From NCBI RefSeq assembly GCF_039539005.1, contig NZ_BAABCP010000001.1, positions 1,426,001 to 1,490,000 on the forward strand: 64,000 nt of DNA, given 5' to 3'. Under the pieces are notes generated by a model. That model was not told the origin of the DNA. It was given only the letters and a program-made list of their open reading frames with translations, and searched no databases. Origin of the DNA: Microbacterium soli (lineage in GTDB: Bacteria; Actinomycetota; Actinomycetes; Actinomycetales; Microbacteriaceae). The position numbers were made by a program, and so were the translations under genes. Of this stretch, positions 34,733 to 42,410 are shown piece after piece (positions within the stretch are counted from its first letter, which is position 1; every line of letters starts with the position of its first letter).

Positions 34733-35677
34733 ATGATCACCGCAGAGGGCCTGACCAAGAGGTACGGAGACAAGGTCGCCGTCGACGACGTGTCGTTCAC
34801 CGTGCGTCCGGGAAGCGTGACCGGCTTCCTCGGACCGAACGGGGCTGGCAAATCGACCACGATGCGCCTGATCGTCGGCCTGGACCGTCCCACCGCGGGA
34901 CGGGTCACGGTCGACGGCACGAGCTACGGCAGACTGGGCGCCCCGCTGAGCCAGGTGGGCGTGCTCCTGGACGCCAAGGCCGTGCACACCGGCCGCTCCG
35001 CGCGCAACCACCTGCGCGCCATGGCCGCCACGCACGGCATCCCCGACTCCCGCGTCGACGAGGTCATCGACATCACCGGCATCGGCTCGGTCGCGCGCAA
35101 GCGCGCCGGTGGCTTCTCGCTCGGCATGGGGCAGCGTCTCGGCATCGCCGCCGCGCTGCTCGGCGACCCGCACACACTCATCCTCGACGAGCCCGTCAAC
35201 GGTCTCGACCCCGAGGGCGTGCGCTGGGTGCGCCAGTTCGTCCGGCACGCCGCCGCCGAGGGACGCACCGTCCTGCTCTCCAGTCACCTGATGAGCGAGA
35301 TGGCGCAGACCGCCGATCACGTGATCGTGCTCGGTCGGGGCAGAGTGCTCGCCGACGCGGCCCTGCCGGACCTCGTCCGGGCCTGGACCACCTCGCGGGT
35401 GCACGTGCGCAGTCCGCGCGCCGCCGAACTCGCGGATGCCGTGGCCGGGCGCGACGTCGAGATCGTCGCCTCCGACCCCTTCACCCTCGACGTGACGGGC
35501 CTGCCGGCATCGCGCATCGGCGACATCGCCGCCGAACGCGGCATCCCCGTCCATGAGCTGACTCCCACCAGCGGCTCGCTCGAGGACGCCTACCTCGCCC
35601 TCACCGGGGAGGCCGTCGAATACCGCACCCGTGCCGTGCCCCAGGAGGGGCGCACTCTGGAAGGAGCACGCGCATGA
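34733..35677 (+). CDS. ABC transporter ATP-binding protein (exporter, DrrA/BcrA-like)
   Basis: This 314-residue ATPase has Walker [12 protein letters not shown]-loop [10 protein letters not shown], signature [10 protein letters not shown], Walker [15 protein letters not shown] and H-loop [10 protein letters not shown]. The C-terminal 80 residues form the accessory domain found in drug- and bacteriocin-type exporters. It overlaps the next gene, a six-helix permease, by an ATGA. A TAGCGT 7 bases before the ATG and little room for a ribosome site suggest a leaderless transcript. The substrate is unknown; self-resistance or membrane-stress export is typical of the family. Confidence 0.92.
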   Translation: MITAEGLTKRYGDKVAVDDVSFTVRPGSVTGFLGPNGAGKSTTMRLIVGLDRPTAGRVTVDGTSYGRLGAPLSQVGVLLDAKAVHTGRSARNHLRAMAATHGIPDSRVDEVIDITGIGSVARKRAGGFSLGMGQRLGIAAALLGDPHTLILDEPVNGLDPEGVRWVRQFVRHAAAEGRTVLLSSHLMSEMAQTADHVIVLGRGRVLADAALPDLVRAWTTSRVHVRSPRAAELADAVAGRDVEIVASDPFTLDVTGLPASRIGDIAAERGIPVHELTPTSGSLEDAYLALTGEAVEYRTRAVPQEGRTLEGARA

Positions 35678-36483
35678 CCGCCGTTCAGACCCGTGCCGCG
35701 TACAACACCGCTCCCGCGTACCGGCGGACGTTCCTCCGCCAGCTGCGCAGCGAGCTCATCAAGCTGATGACCGTCCGCAGCACCTGGTGGTCGGTGGGCA
35801 TCGTCGGCGTGATCACCGTCGGCATCGCCTGGATCGGAGCCACGGCGATCACGATGTCGGCGGGGGACCCGATCATGCTCGTCGTCTCGCCCGTGCAGTT
35901 CACGATGATGCTTGCCGGCATCCTCGGCGTGATCGCCGTGACCGGGGAGTACTCCACGGGCATGGTGCGCTCCACCTTCACGGCCAACCCGGTGCGCGGG
36001 GCCGTTGTCGCCGCGAAGGCCGTCGTTCTCGCCGCCTTCATGTTCGTCGTGTCGCTGGTCATCTTCGTCGCGGCGGCGGCGGTCATCAGCCCCATCGCCG
36101 CTTCGAAGGACATGGCGCTGGCCTGGGCGAACCCCGATGCCGTCATCCTGCCGATCGCGGCGGCGTCCGCCGCCATGGCGCTGTTCGCGCTGCTCGGGGT
36201 GGGGCTGGGGTTCCTGCTGCGTTCAGGCGCCGGAGCGATCGCGATCACCGTCGGCATCCTGTTCGTCCTGCCGATCGTGATGACCATCCTGGGGGCGCTG
36301 CTGTACGACGTCGAGTGGGTGGCGCGCCTCGCCGACTACCTGCCCGCATCCGCCGCCCCTTCCGCGATCCTGCCGTCCGAGGGCTCCGCGCTCAGCGTGC
36401 CCGCGGCATGGGCGACGCTCGCCGCTTGGCCCGCCGCCGCGCTGCTGGGCGGCTGGGCCGTGGTGCGCGGGCGGGACGTGTGA
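35674..36483 (+). CDS. ABC transporter permease (ABC-2 type)
   Basis: This 269-residue protein has six predicted membrane helices and the ABC-2 hallmarks [20 protein letters not shown] (a cytoplasmic loop following the second helix) and a long extracytoplasmic stretch [20 protein letters not shown]. Permeases of this kind pair with DrrA-like ATPases for export. It overlaps the ATPase gene, so the two form one exporter. Nothing in the sequence points to a particular cargo. Confidence 0.88.
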   Translation: MTAVQTRAAYNTAPAYRRTFLRQLRSELIKLMTVRSTWWSVGIVGVITVGIAWIGATAITMSAGDPIMLVVSPVQFTMMLAGILGVIAVTGEYSTGMVRSTFTANPVRGAVVAAKAVVLAAFMFVVSLVIFVAAAAVISPIAASKDMALAWANPDAVILPIAAASAAMALFALLGVGLGFLLRSGAGAIAITVGILFVLPIVMTILGALLYDVEWVARLADYLPASAAPSAILPSEGSALSVPAAWATLAAWPAAALLGGWAVVRGRDV

Positions 36484-36569
36484 CGGTTCCCGTCGCATGC
36501 GCGGATCGGCCGTTTCCGGGACCCGGGCGCGGCGCTGTGGAGGGGCGGAAGCACCGTTACGCTGAAGAC

Positions 36570-37175
36570 GTGCTTCTCAGCGACCGCGACATTAAGGCAG
36601 AAATCGCATCGGGCCGCATCGGCCTGTCCCCGTTCGACGGCGAGATGGTGCAGCCGTCCAGCGTGGACGTGCGGCTGGACCGGTACTTCCGGCTGTTCGA
36701 CAACCACAAGTACCCGTTCATCGACCCGTCCGTCGAACAGCCCGAGCTGACCCGGCTCATCGAGGTGGCGCCCGACGAGCCGTTCATCCTCCACCCGGGG
36801 GAGTTCGTGCTGGGATCCACCTTCGAGCAGGTGGCGCTTCCCGACGATATCGCCGCGCGCCTGGAGGGGAAGTCGTCGTTGGGGCGGCTGGGGCTGATCA
36901 CCCACTCGACGGCCGGGTTCGTCGATCCGGGCTTCACCGGGCACGTCACCCTCGAGCTCGCCAACGTCGCGACCCTGCCGATCAAGCTGTGGCCGGGCAT
37001 GAAGATCGGCCAATTCTGCTTCTTCCGACTGACCTCGCCGACCGAGAACGCCTACGGCACCGGCCCCTACGGCAACCGCTATCAGGGCCAGCGCGGCCCG
37101 ACCGCATCCCGCTCCTATCTCAACTTCCACCGCACGGATGTCGGTGGCAGCGCTGCGGGCGCGATCGGGGGCTGA
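36570..37175 (+). CDS. dcd: dCTP deaminase
   Basis: This 201-residue enzyme converts dCTP to dUTP (or dUMP in the bifunctional form) for thymidylate synthesis. It starts at GTG with [23 protein letters not shown], has the substrate-binding segment [16 protein letters not shown], the core [24 protein letters not shown] and the catalytic Glu in HVTLELAN (Glu129), and ends [22 protein letters not shown] longer frame starting upstream overlaps the permease and is rejected. There is no ribosome site; a TACGCT -10 hexamer at 36558-36563 sits seven bases before the GTG, consistent with a leaderless message. It is a housekeeping gene that anchors this part of the chromosome. Confidence 0.95.
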   Translation: MLLSDRDIKAEIASGRIGLSPFDGEMVQPSSVDVRLDRYFRLFDNHKYPFIDPSVEQPELTRLIEVAPDEPFILHPGEFVLGSTFEQVALPDDIAARLEGKSSLGRLGLITHSTAGFVDPGFTGHVTLELANVATLPIKLWPGMKIGQFCFFRLTSPTENAYGTGPYGNRYQGQRGPTASRSYLNFHRTDVGGSAAGAIGG

Positions 37176-37234
37176 CAGGGCCGACCCCGCCCGCCGCGCA
37201 GGCGCCCCGCCGTCCGGGTTCCGCATGAACGATG

Positions 37235-37315
37235 CCGAGCCACCATGCGAGCGCCGAGCCACCACGCAAGATGAGGACATCCGCATGGTGGCTCGGGGAT
37301 TCGATGGTGGCTCGG
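37235..37315. repeat. Nested inverted repeats (CCGAGCCACCA family)
   Basis: CCGAGCCACCATGCG (37235-37249) is the exact complement of CGCATGGTGGCTCGG (37282-37296), a 15-bp arm. A second, shorter pair, CCGAGCCACCA (37254-37264) and TGGTGGCTCGG (37305-37315), is nested with it, so either arm can pair with either partner. The element sits between the convergent dcd gene and the MarR-like gene at 37346. It may act as a two-way terminator or be a mobile or dispersed repeat. Confidence 0.85.
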
Positions 37316-37345
37316 CGGGGTGTGGGGCGCGGCGCGGGCGCGGGG

Positions 37346-37867
37346 TCAGGCGTGCGTGTGGATGTGGATGTGGGTGGCGTGGCCGTGACGACGTCCGGCG
37401 CCGTGCTGGTGGGCGCCGCGCCGGTGGGCGGTGTGCGGGCGGCCGCCACCGGGGCGGGGGAGCCTGCGTCCCTCGGTCCACCCGAACTCGCGGGCGACCT
37501 TCTCGAGCGAGGCGGTCATGGCCTCGTACTCCTCGGGAGTGAGGGCGTCGGAGACGCGGGAGCGGATCTCGTCGACGGCCGTGCGCAGACGCTGCACGGC
37601 GAGCTCGCCGGCTTCGGTGAGGGTCCAGCCCTCCTTCGTGCGTGCGATCCAGCCGTGCTCGAAGAGCCGGTGCAGTCGGCGCGGCTTGAGGGGCCGGTCG
37701 GTGGATCCGGGCCGCGAGGCGAGGCCGCCGATGCGGTTCAGCATCCGCCAGTCGCGACGGGTGATGCCCTCGTCGGCGAAGACCGTGGCGAACTCGGCGC
37801 GCATCAGGCGGTCCGCCGCTGTGATCCAGTAGCCGAAGGGGTGGGTGTTCATGTCCGTGGTGTTCAT
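37346..37867 (-). CDS. MarR-like winged-helix regulator with His-rich tail
   Basis: This 173-residue protein shows a MarR-like plan: helix (FGYWITAADRLMRAEFATVFADEGITRRDWRMLNRIGG), DNA-recognition region and wing (RRLHRLFEHGWIARTKEGWTLTEAGELA), and a C-terminal dimerisation helix (DEIRSRVSDALTPEEYEAMTASLEKV). The last 40 residues are very rich in His and Arg and end HIHIHTHA, which could bind a metal ion. It is divergent from another MarR-type gene with a His-rich N-terminus; their 86-base gap carries inverted repeats. Metal or oxidant sensing is a guess. Confidence 0.8.
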   Translation of the reverse strand: MNTTDMNTHPFGYWITAADRLMRAEFATVFADEGITRRDWRMLNRIGGLASRPGSTDRPLKPRRLHRLFEHGWIARTKEGWTLTEAGELAVQRLRTAVDEIRSRVSDALTPEEYEAMTASLEKVAREFGWTEGRRLPRPGGGRPHTAHRRGAHQHGAGRRHGHATHIHIHTHA

Positions 37868-37879
37868 GGATGTTCCTTA

Positions 37880-37954
37880 CATGTCATTGTGCATATACAT
37901 GCAGTATGACATGGAAATGAAGTGCATGTCAAATCACATGTAAAGTCGTGTGCA
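37880..37954. promoter_or_regulatory. Divergent promoter region with CATGTCAT palindrome
   Basis: CATGTCAT (37880-37887) and ATGACATG (37906-37913) form an 8-bp inverted repeat with an 18-base spacer. A minus-strand -35 TTGACA reads at plus 37927-37932, with CATACT 18 bases on. On the plus strand TAAAGT (37941-37946) ends seven bases before ATG 37954, suggesting a leaderless start for the rightward gene. Further ACATG/CATGT half-sites overlap both promoters. Confidence 0.55.
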
Positions 37955-38472
37955 TGACCGCCGACTCCGCCGACCCCGTCGATGTCATCGCGTCCGCGCT
38001 CTCACGACTGCGGGGGAGTCGGCGTCGCGCGCACGAGCACGGCCCTCACGAGCACGGCCCTCACGAGGGCAGCCGACACGGCAGTCGTCCGGGCGACGGG
38101 CGACGAGCCTGGGGTGCCGACGGCGGGATGCGGCACGGCGCTCCCGCGGTGATCCGCATGGTGGAGGCTCTGGCCTCGGCATCCGTTCCGCTCAGCGTCA
38201 GCGGGCTGGCCGAGGCGATCGGCGTCGACCAGCCGCGCGCCTCCCGACTCGTGCAGCAGGGCGTCGATCGCGGGTGGGTGCGCCGCGAGGCCGACCCGGA
38301 CGACGCGCGGCGCACGCGCATCGCGCTGACGGATGACGGGTCACGCCTGCTGCGCGGCGTGCGCGGTCGGCGTCGAGAGGCGCTGGGGCGCGCCCTGGAG
38401 GCCTTCACCGACGAGGAGAGCGCCGAGCTCGCGCGGCTGCTCACCAAGCTCGCCGACAACTGGGAGGCGTGA
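37954..38472 (+). CDS. MarR-family regulator with His-rich N-terminal segment
   Basis: Residues 25-50 hold an unusual linker with repeated HEHGPHEHGPHE and further His. Then comes a MarR winged helix (VIRMVEALASASVPLSVSGLAEAIGVDQPRASRLVQQGVDRGWVRRE) with wing DPDDARRTRIALTDDG and a dimerisation helix ending AELARLLTKLADNWEA. ATG 37954 is preferred over the GTG two codons upstream. The product is 172 residues. The His repeats recall metal-binding loops and match the His-rich tail of the divergent partner, so the two may share a ligand or form a pair. Confidence 0.85.
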   Translation: MTADSADPVDVIASALSRLRGSRRRAHEHGPHEHGPHEGSRHGSRPGDGRRAWGADGGMRHGAPAVIRMVEALASASVPLSVSGLAEAIGVDQPRASRLVQQGVDRGWVRREADPDDARRTRIALTDDGSRLLRGVRGRRREALGRALEAFTDEESAELARLLTKLADNWEA

Positions 38473-39906
38473 TCAGACCCCGACGTCCTTCGGGAAGCGG
38501 ACGAGCAGCAGCAGGACCAGGCCGATCGCCAGCACCAGGCCGATGCCCAGCACGCCGTAGATGATCCCGCCGAACCAGGCGAGGAACAGCGACCATGCCA
38601 GCGGTGAGAGGAACGAGGCGACCCGCCCCGTCGTCGCGTACAGGCCGAAGATCTCGCCCTGCTGGCTCGGCGGGGTCAGGCGTGTGAGCAGACTGCGGCT
38701 GGCGGCCTGCGTCGGCCCCACGAACGCGCACAGCAGCAGACCGCAGATCCAGAACACGATCGTGCCGAGGTCCTTCAGGAGGAAGACGGCGAAGGCCATC
38801 ACGACCAGGCCGACGAGCGCGACCACGATGAGTCGGCGGGGACCGATCGCATCGTCCAGGCGCCCGGCGAGCAGTGTCGAGACCCCCGCGACGAGGTTGG
38901 CGGCGAGCCCGAAGACGATCACCTCGATGAACGAGAAGCCGAAGCCCTGCGCGGCCAGCACCGCGCCGAACGCGAAGACGCCCGCCAGGCCGTCACGGTA
39001 GACGGCGGCGGCGAGCATGAACCAGAACGTCGGGCGGTTGGTGCGGAACAGCGCCGCGATGTTCTTCGCCAGCACGACGTAGGACCGGAGGAAGCCCACC
39101 CGCTGCGAGGTGTCGTAGGCCGGCGACTCCGGCACGTTGCGGAACATCGGGATGGCGAAGACGATCGTCCACACGCCGCAGATGACGGCGACGAGCTTGA
39201 ACGAGAGCGGCTCATCCTGGCCGACCAGGAACAGCACAGGGATGCAGGCGATGAGCGCCACGACGCCGCCGAGGTAGCCCATGCCCCAGCCGAGCCCCGA
39301 CACGCGTCCGACGTTCTTCGGCGTCGACACCTCGGAGAGCATCGCGTAGTAGCTGACGTTGCCGATCTCGTTGACGACCGAGCCGATGGCGACGGCGAAG
39401 GCGCCGAACCAGAAGTGCTTCGGGTCGGCGTCGACGAAGAACAGCGCGAACTGGAACAGCGCGACGGCGATGGTCGACCCGACGACCCACTTCTTCTTGC
39501 TGCCGCGGGCGTCAGCCTGCTGGCCGAGCACCGGCGCCAGGATGAGGATGAGGATGCCCGCGGCGAAGTTCGCCCAGCCCCACCACTCCGACAGGTCGGT
39601 GAGCCCCTGGCAGTAGTCCGATGCCATGAACTCGTCGCTGTTGCAGTTCATGTACGACCCGTCGGCGAGCAGACCCGACTCGCGCACCTGGGGATCGAGG
39701 AACATCCGCGAGGTGAGGTACAGCGCGATCCACACGAAGGTGAGGATGACGGTGTTGAAGGGCTGCAGCGCCCAGTCCCACATCGCCCACGAGATCACCC
39801 GCTTCCGGGGCGGCTCCGGCCCATCGCCGCCGCCGTGGCCGAAGGCGGTCAGTGCGGCCGTGGTGATCGGTGTGTCGGGCACGGATGCCGACTGCTCATC
39901 GCTCAT
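38473..39906 (-). CDS. MFS transporter, UMF1 type
   Basis: This 477-residue membrane protein has about 12 helices. The segment KRVISWAMWDWALQPFNTVILTFV in the first helix is typical of the UMF1 (Atg22-like) branch of the major facilitator superfamily. The cytoplasmic loops carry GRVSGLGWGMGYLGGVVALI and LLAGRLDDAIGPRRL. It is convergent with the MarR gene (no gap) and separated from the AsnC regulator by 85 bases. UMF1 proteins are linked to efflux or recycling of small metabolites; the substrate here is unknown. Confidence 0.85.
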   Translation of the reverse strand: MSDEQSASVPDTPITTAALTAFGHGGGDGPEPPRKRVISWAMWDWALQPFNTVILTFVWIALYLTSRMFLDPQVRESGLLADGSYMNCNSDEFMASDYCQGLTDLSEWWGWANFAAGILILILAPVLGQQADARGSKKKWVVGSTIAVALFQFALFFVDADPKHFWFGAFAVAIGSVVNEIGNVSYYAMLSEVSTPKNVGRVSGLGWGMGYLGGVVALIACIPVLFLVGQDEPLSFKLVAVICGVWTIVFAIPMFRNVPESPAYDTSQRVGFLRSYVVLAKNIAALFRTNRPTFWFMLAAAVYRDGLAGVFAFGAVLAAQGFGFSFIEVIVFGLAANLVAGVSTLLAGRLDDAIGPRRLIVVALVGLVVMAFAVFLLKDLGTIVFWICGLLLCAFVGPTQAASRSLLTRLTPPSQQGEIFGLYATTGRVASFLSPLAWSLFLAWFGGIIYGVLGIGLVLAIGLVLLLLVRFPKDVGV

Positions 39907-39991
39907 GCTCGCAGTCTGGCGGGGACAGGTGAACGGGTGGTGATGGCGCGCCGCGGGCGGGATTGTGCGGATGCCGTCGCTGCTGCGGCCG

Positions 39992-40879
39992 TCATGTCCG
40001 CTGCAGTGTGCGCGCGTAGTCCTCCTTCAGCACGGCCAGGTGCAGCCAGCTCTCCGTCGCGGTGACGCCGGGCAGGCGGCGGATGTGCTCGAGCGTGTCG
40101 TGGAGGGTGCCGGTGGAGGGCTCCACGAGGGTGGCGATCGCGTCGAAGCGGCCCAGCGTGCGCGCGGCGAAGTCGATGCCGCGGTGCGCGCGCAGCGCGT
40201 CGAGGACCGCGTCGTCGTCACCGCTGAGAGTCATCCCGACGCCCATCGAGAGCTGCCGATGCTCGAGACCCCTGGCCTCGACGGTGCTGATGGTGATCAC
40301 CCCGGCATCGAGCAGCTTCTGAAGGCGGGTGGACACGGCGCTGGCCGACAGGCGCACGGACTCCCCGAGGGCCCGGAGCGTCATCCGTCCGTCCTGCTGG
40401 AGCAGCTCGATGATCGCCGTGTCGATCTCGTCGGGGCGCAGCTGCCCGCGGTATGCGGAGACGAAGAAGCCCTTCAGCACGGACGTGTAGATGAGGGTGT
40501 TGATGTCGCGGATCTCGGGGAGGGTCCGGATGCGACCGAGCAGATCATGCAGCTCCGCGACGGTCCCCACCCGCACCTCGATCACCATGTCGTACCGACC
40601 GCCCACCGCCGAGACGAGTACGGTCTCCGGCATCGCACCCAGGCGGGCGGCGACCCGATCGACCGCCCCGTCGATGCGCAGTGAGACGTGGGCGAGCACA
40701 TGCTGGCCCAGCAGCGCCGGGTCGACGGCGGCGACGACCCGGACGGTCCGCTCGCTCAGCATCTCCCGCAGACGCCGGGCGACGACGGCGCGCGGCCGGC
40801 CGACGCGGACCGCGAGGGAGCGGATGCTGGCGCGGCCGTCCTCCTGGAGCGCACGGATCAGTTCTGCGTCGAAATCCAT
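39992..40879 (-). CDS. Lrp/AsnC-type regulator with two fused modules
   Basis: This 295-residue protein is twice the usual Lrp length. Residues 1-140 form one AsnC unit (DAELIRALQEDGRASIRSLAVRVGRPRAVVARRLREM plus the RAM domain ending NTLIYTSVLKGFF). Residues 150-295 form a second (DTAIIELLQQDGRMTLRALGESVRLSASAVSTRLQKL plus a RAM domain ending SWLHLAVLKEDYARTL). Lrp proteins respond to amino acids. The gene is divergent from the guanidino/amino-acid-like operon at 41088, which it probably regulates. Such tandem AsnC proteins are known in Actinobacteria. Confidence 0.9.
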   Translation of the reverse strand: MDFDAELIRALQEDGRASIRSLAVRVGRPRAVVARRLREMLSERTVRVVAAVDPALLGQHVLAHVSLRIDGAVDRVAARLGAMPETVLVSAVGGRYDMVIEVRVGTVAELHDLLGRIRTLPEIRDINTLIYTSVLKGFFVSAYRGQLRPDEIDTAIIELLQQDGRMTLRALGESVRLSASAVSTRLQKLLDAGVITISTVEARGLEHRQLSMGVGMTLSGDDDAVLDALRAHRGIDFAARTLGRFDAIATLVEPSTGTLHDTLEHIRRLPGVTATESWLHLAVLKEDYARTLQRT

Positions 40880-40930
40880 GTGTTCTCCTTCACCGCGGAC
40901 TTTCCCGATTCGGTGTCGTGTGCGTGCAGG

Positions 40931-40993
40931 ATCTCATGAGATTCCCTCCGACAACTGATGTTCCAATGCCTTTCTGTCGCATTATCACATCAG
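40931..40993. promoter_or_regulatory. Divergent intergenic palindromes, candidate AsnC sites
   Basis: ATCTCATGAGAT (40931-40942) is a perfect 12-bp palindrome. CTGATGT (40955-40961) and ACATCAG (40987-40993) form a second inverted repeat. Both lie in the 208-base gap between the AsnC-type gene and the MHS transporter and are natural binding sites for a dimeric regulator. No convincing -35/-10 pair was identified. Confidence 0.5.
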
Positions 40994-41087
40994 AACAGCG
41001 GTTTGGAGCCTTCAGAGCCGGTGATGTGCGCATGGAGGAGCGAGTAGCATCCTGGCTGCACACCTTCCCCGCCGCAAAGGAGCGGAC

Positions 41088-42410
41088 ATGACCACCATCC
41101 AGAGCCGAGCGCGCCGCGCCGGCATCGCCGCCTTCGTCGGCACCATGATCGAGTGGTACGACTTCTACGTCTACGCCACCGCCGCCGCCCTCGTCTTCGG
41201 GCCGTTGTTCTTCCCCAGCGATGATCCACTGGCCGAGACCGCCGCCGCGTTCGCCACCTTCGCCGTGGCGTTCCTCGTGCGACCGCTGGGCGGCATCATC
41301 TTCGGCCACATCGGCGACAAGCTCGGCCGGCGGGTGTCGTTGGTGATCACCCTGCTCATGATGGGTGTCGCGACGGTGCTCGTGGGCTGTCTGCCCACCT
41401 ACGCCGACATCGGGTTCCTCGCCCCGATCCTGCTCATCGCGCTGCGGGCGCTGCAGGGGCTCGCCGTCGGAGGCGAATGGGGCGGCGCCGTGCTGATGAG
41501 CGTCGAGCACGCCCCGGCGGGCAAGAAGACCTTCTACGGCGGGTTCACACAGCTGGGCAACCCGGCCGGCGCGCTGCTGGCATCCGGCATCTTCGCCGCC
41601 ATGTCGCGCGGCGGTGACGACTTCATCAAGAACGGCGGATGGCGCATCCCGTTCATCCTCTCCATCGTGCTGATCGCCGTCGGGCTGTGGGTGCGGTACC
41701 GCGTCGAGGAGACTCCGGTCTTCGAGGGCAAGGTGGAGGGCCGCAAGCAGTCGATGCCCCTCGCCTTCGCCCTGCGCGCCAACTGGTGGCCGATCCTGCT
41801 GGGCATCGGGCTGCTGCCCATCTCCACCGGCGGCTACTACCTGGCCACCACCTATGCGACCGCCTACGCGGTCGGCGCACCGGTCGGGCTGGACGAGCAG
41901 TTGATCCTGGATGCCATGACGATCGCCTCCCTCGTCGAATTCCTCGTGACCCTGCCGGTGGCATGGCTGGGCGACAAGTGGGGCCGCAAGAACATCATGT
42001 ACATCGGGCTGGTCACATCGGTGCTGGTGTTCGCGCCGTTCCTGCTGGTGATGCCGAGCAAGGTCGAACCGCTGATCTTCCTCCTCGCCTCCCTCGTGCG
42101 CGTCACCATGAGCGCGACCTACGCGCCGATCGCGGCGATCCTCGCGCAGATGTTCCGCCCGCAGGCGCGATACACCTCCATCGCCCTGTCCTACGGCGTC
42201 GGCGCGGCGATCTGGGCGGGCCTCTCCCCGTGGTTCGCCACGCAGCTGGTGGCCTGGACGGGAAGCGTGTGGTCGGTGATCGCGATGTTCACCGGCATGG
42301 CCATCCTCGCCGCCATCTGCACACGGCTGGCCCCGCAGCACTCCGATGAGGCGCCCGTGACGGCATCGTTCGCGGCACGCACCGACACGACGGCCACCCC
42401 GCTGCCATGA
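41088..42410 (+). CDS. MHS-family (MFS) metabolite:H+ symporter
   Basis: This 440-residue transporter starts with AGIAAFVGTMIEWYDFYVYATAAAL, the signature first helix of MHS-family carriers (shikimate, alpha-ketoglutarate, proline/betaine). It also has the loop GHIGDKLGRRVSLVITLLMMG and about 12 membrane helices. AAAGGAG precedes the ATG. Its stop overlaps the amidohydrolase start, so it is the uptake partner of the four-gene operon. The AsnC-type regulator is divergent. An amino acid or guanidino acid is the probable cargo. Confidence 0.92.
   Translation: MTTIQSRARRAGIAAFVGTMIEWYDFYVYATAAALVFGPLFFPSDDPLAETAAAFATFAVAFLVRPLGGIIFGHIGDKLGRRVSLVITLLMMGVATVLVGCLPTYADIGFLAPILLIALRALQGLAVGGEWGGAVLMSVEHAPAGKKTFYGGFTQLGNPAGALLASGIFAAMSRGGDDFIKNGGWRIPFILSIVLIAVGLWVRYRVEETPVFEGKVEGRKQSMPLAFALRANWWPILLGIGLLPISTGGYYLATTYATAYAVGAPVGLDEQLILDAMTIASLVEFLVTLPVAWLGDKWGRKNIMYIGLVTSVLVFAPFLLVMPSKVEPLIFLLASLVRVTMSATYAPIAAILAQMFRPQARYTSIALSYGVGAAIWAGLSPWFATQLVAWTGSVWSVIAMFTGMAILAAICTRLAPQHSDEAPVTASFAARTDTTATPLP

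Noticed and set aside
34208..35554. Minus-strand open frame running through the tRNA and the ABC ATPase gene
   Set aside because: Part of it is translated tRNA sequence (SSMVELLLPKQTARVRFPSAP), a known artefact, and the rest is antisense to real genes.
40890..42341. Minus-strand open frame opposite the MHS symporter
   Set aside because: The product is a hydrophilic Asp/Glu/Gln/Arg run expected from the antisense of a membrane protein, with no domain.
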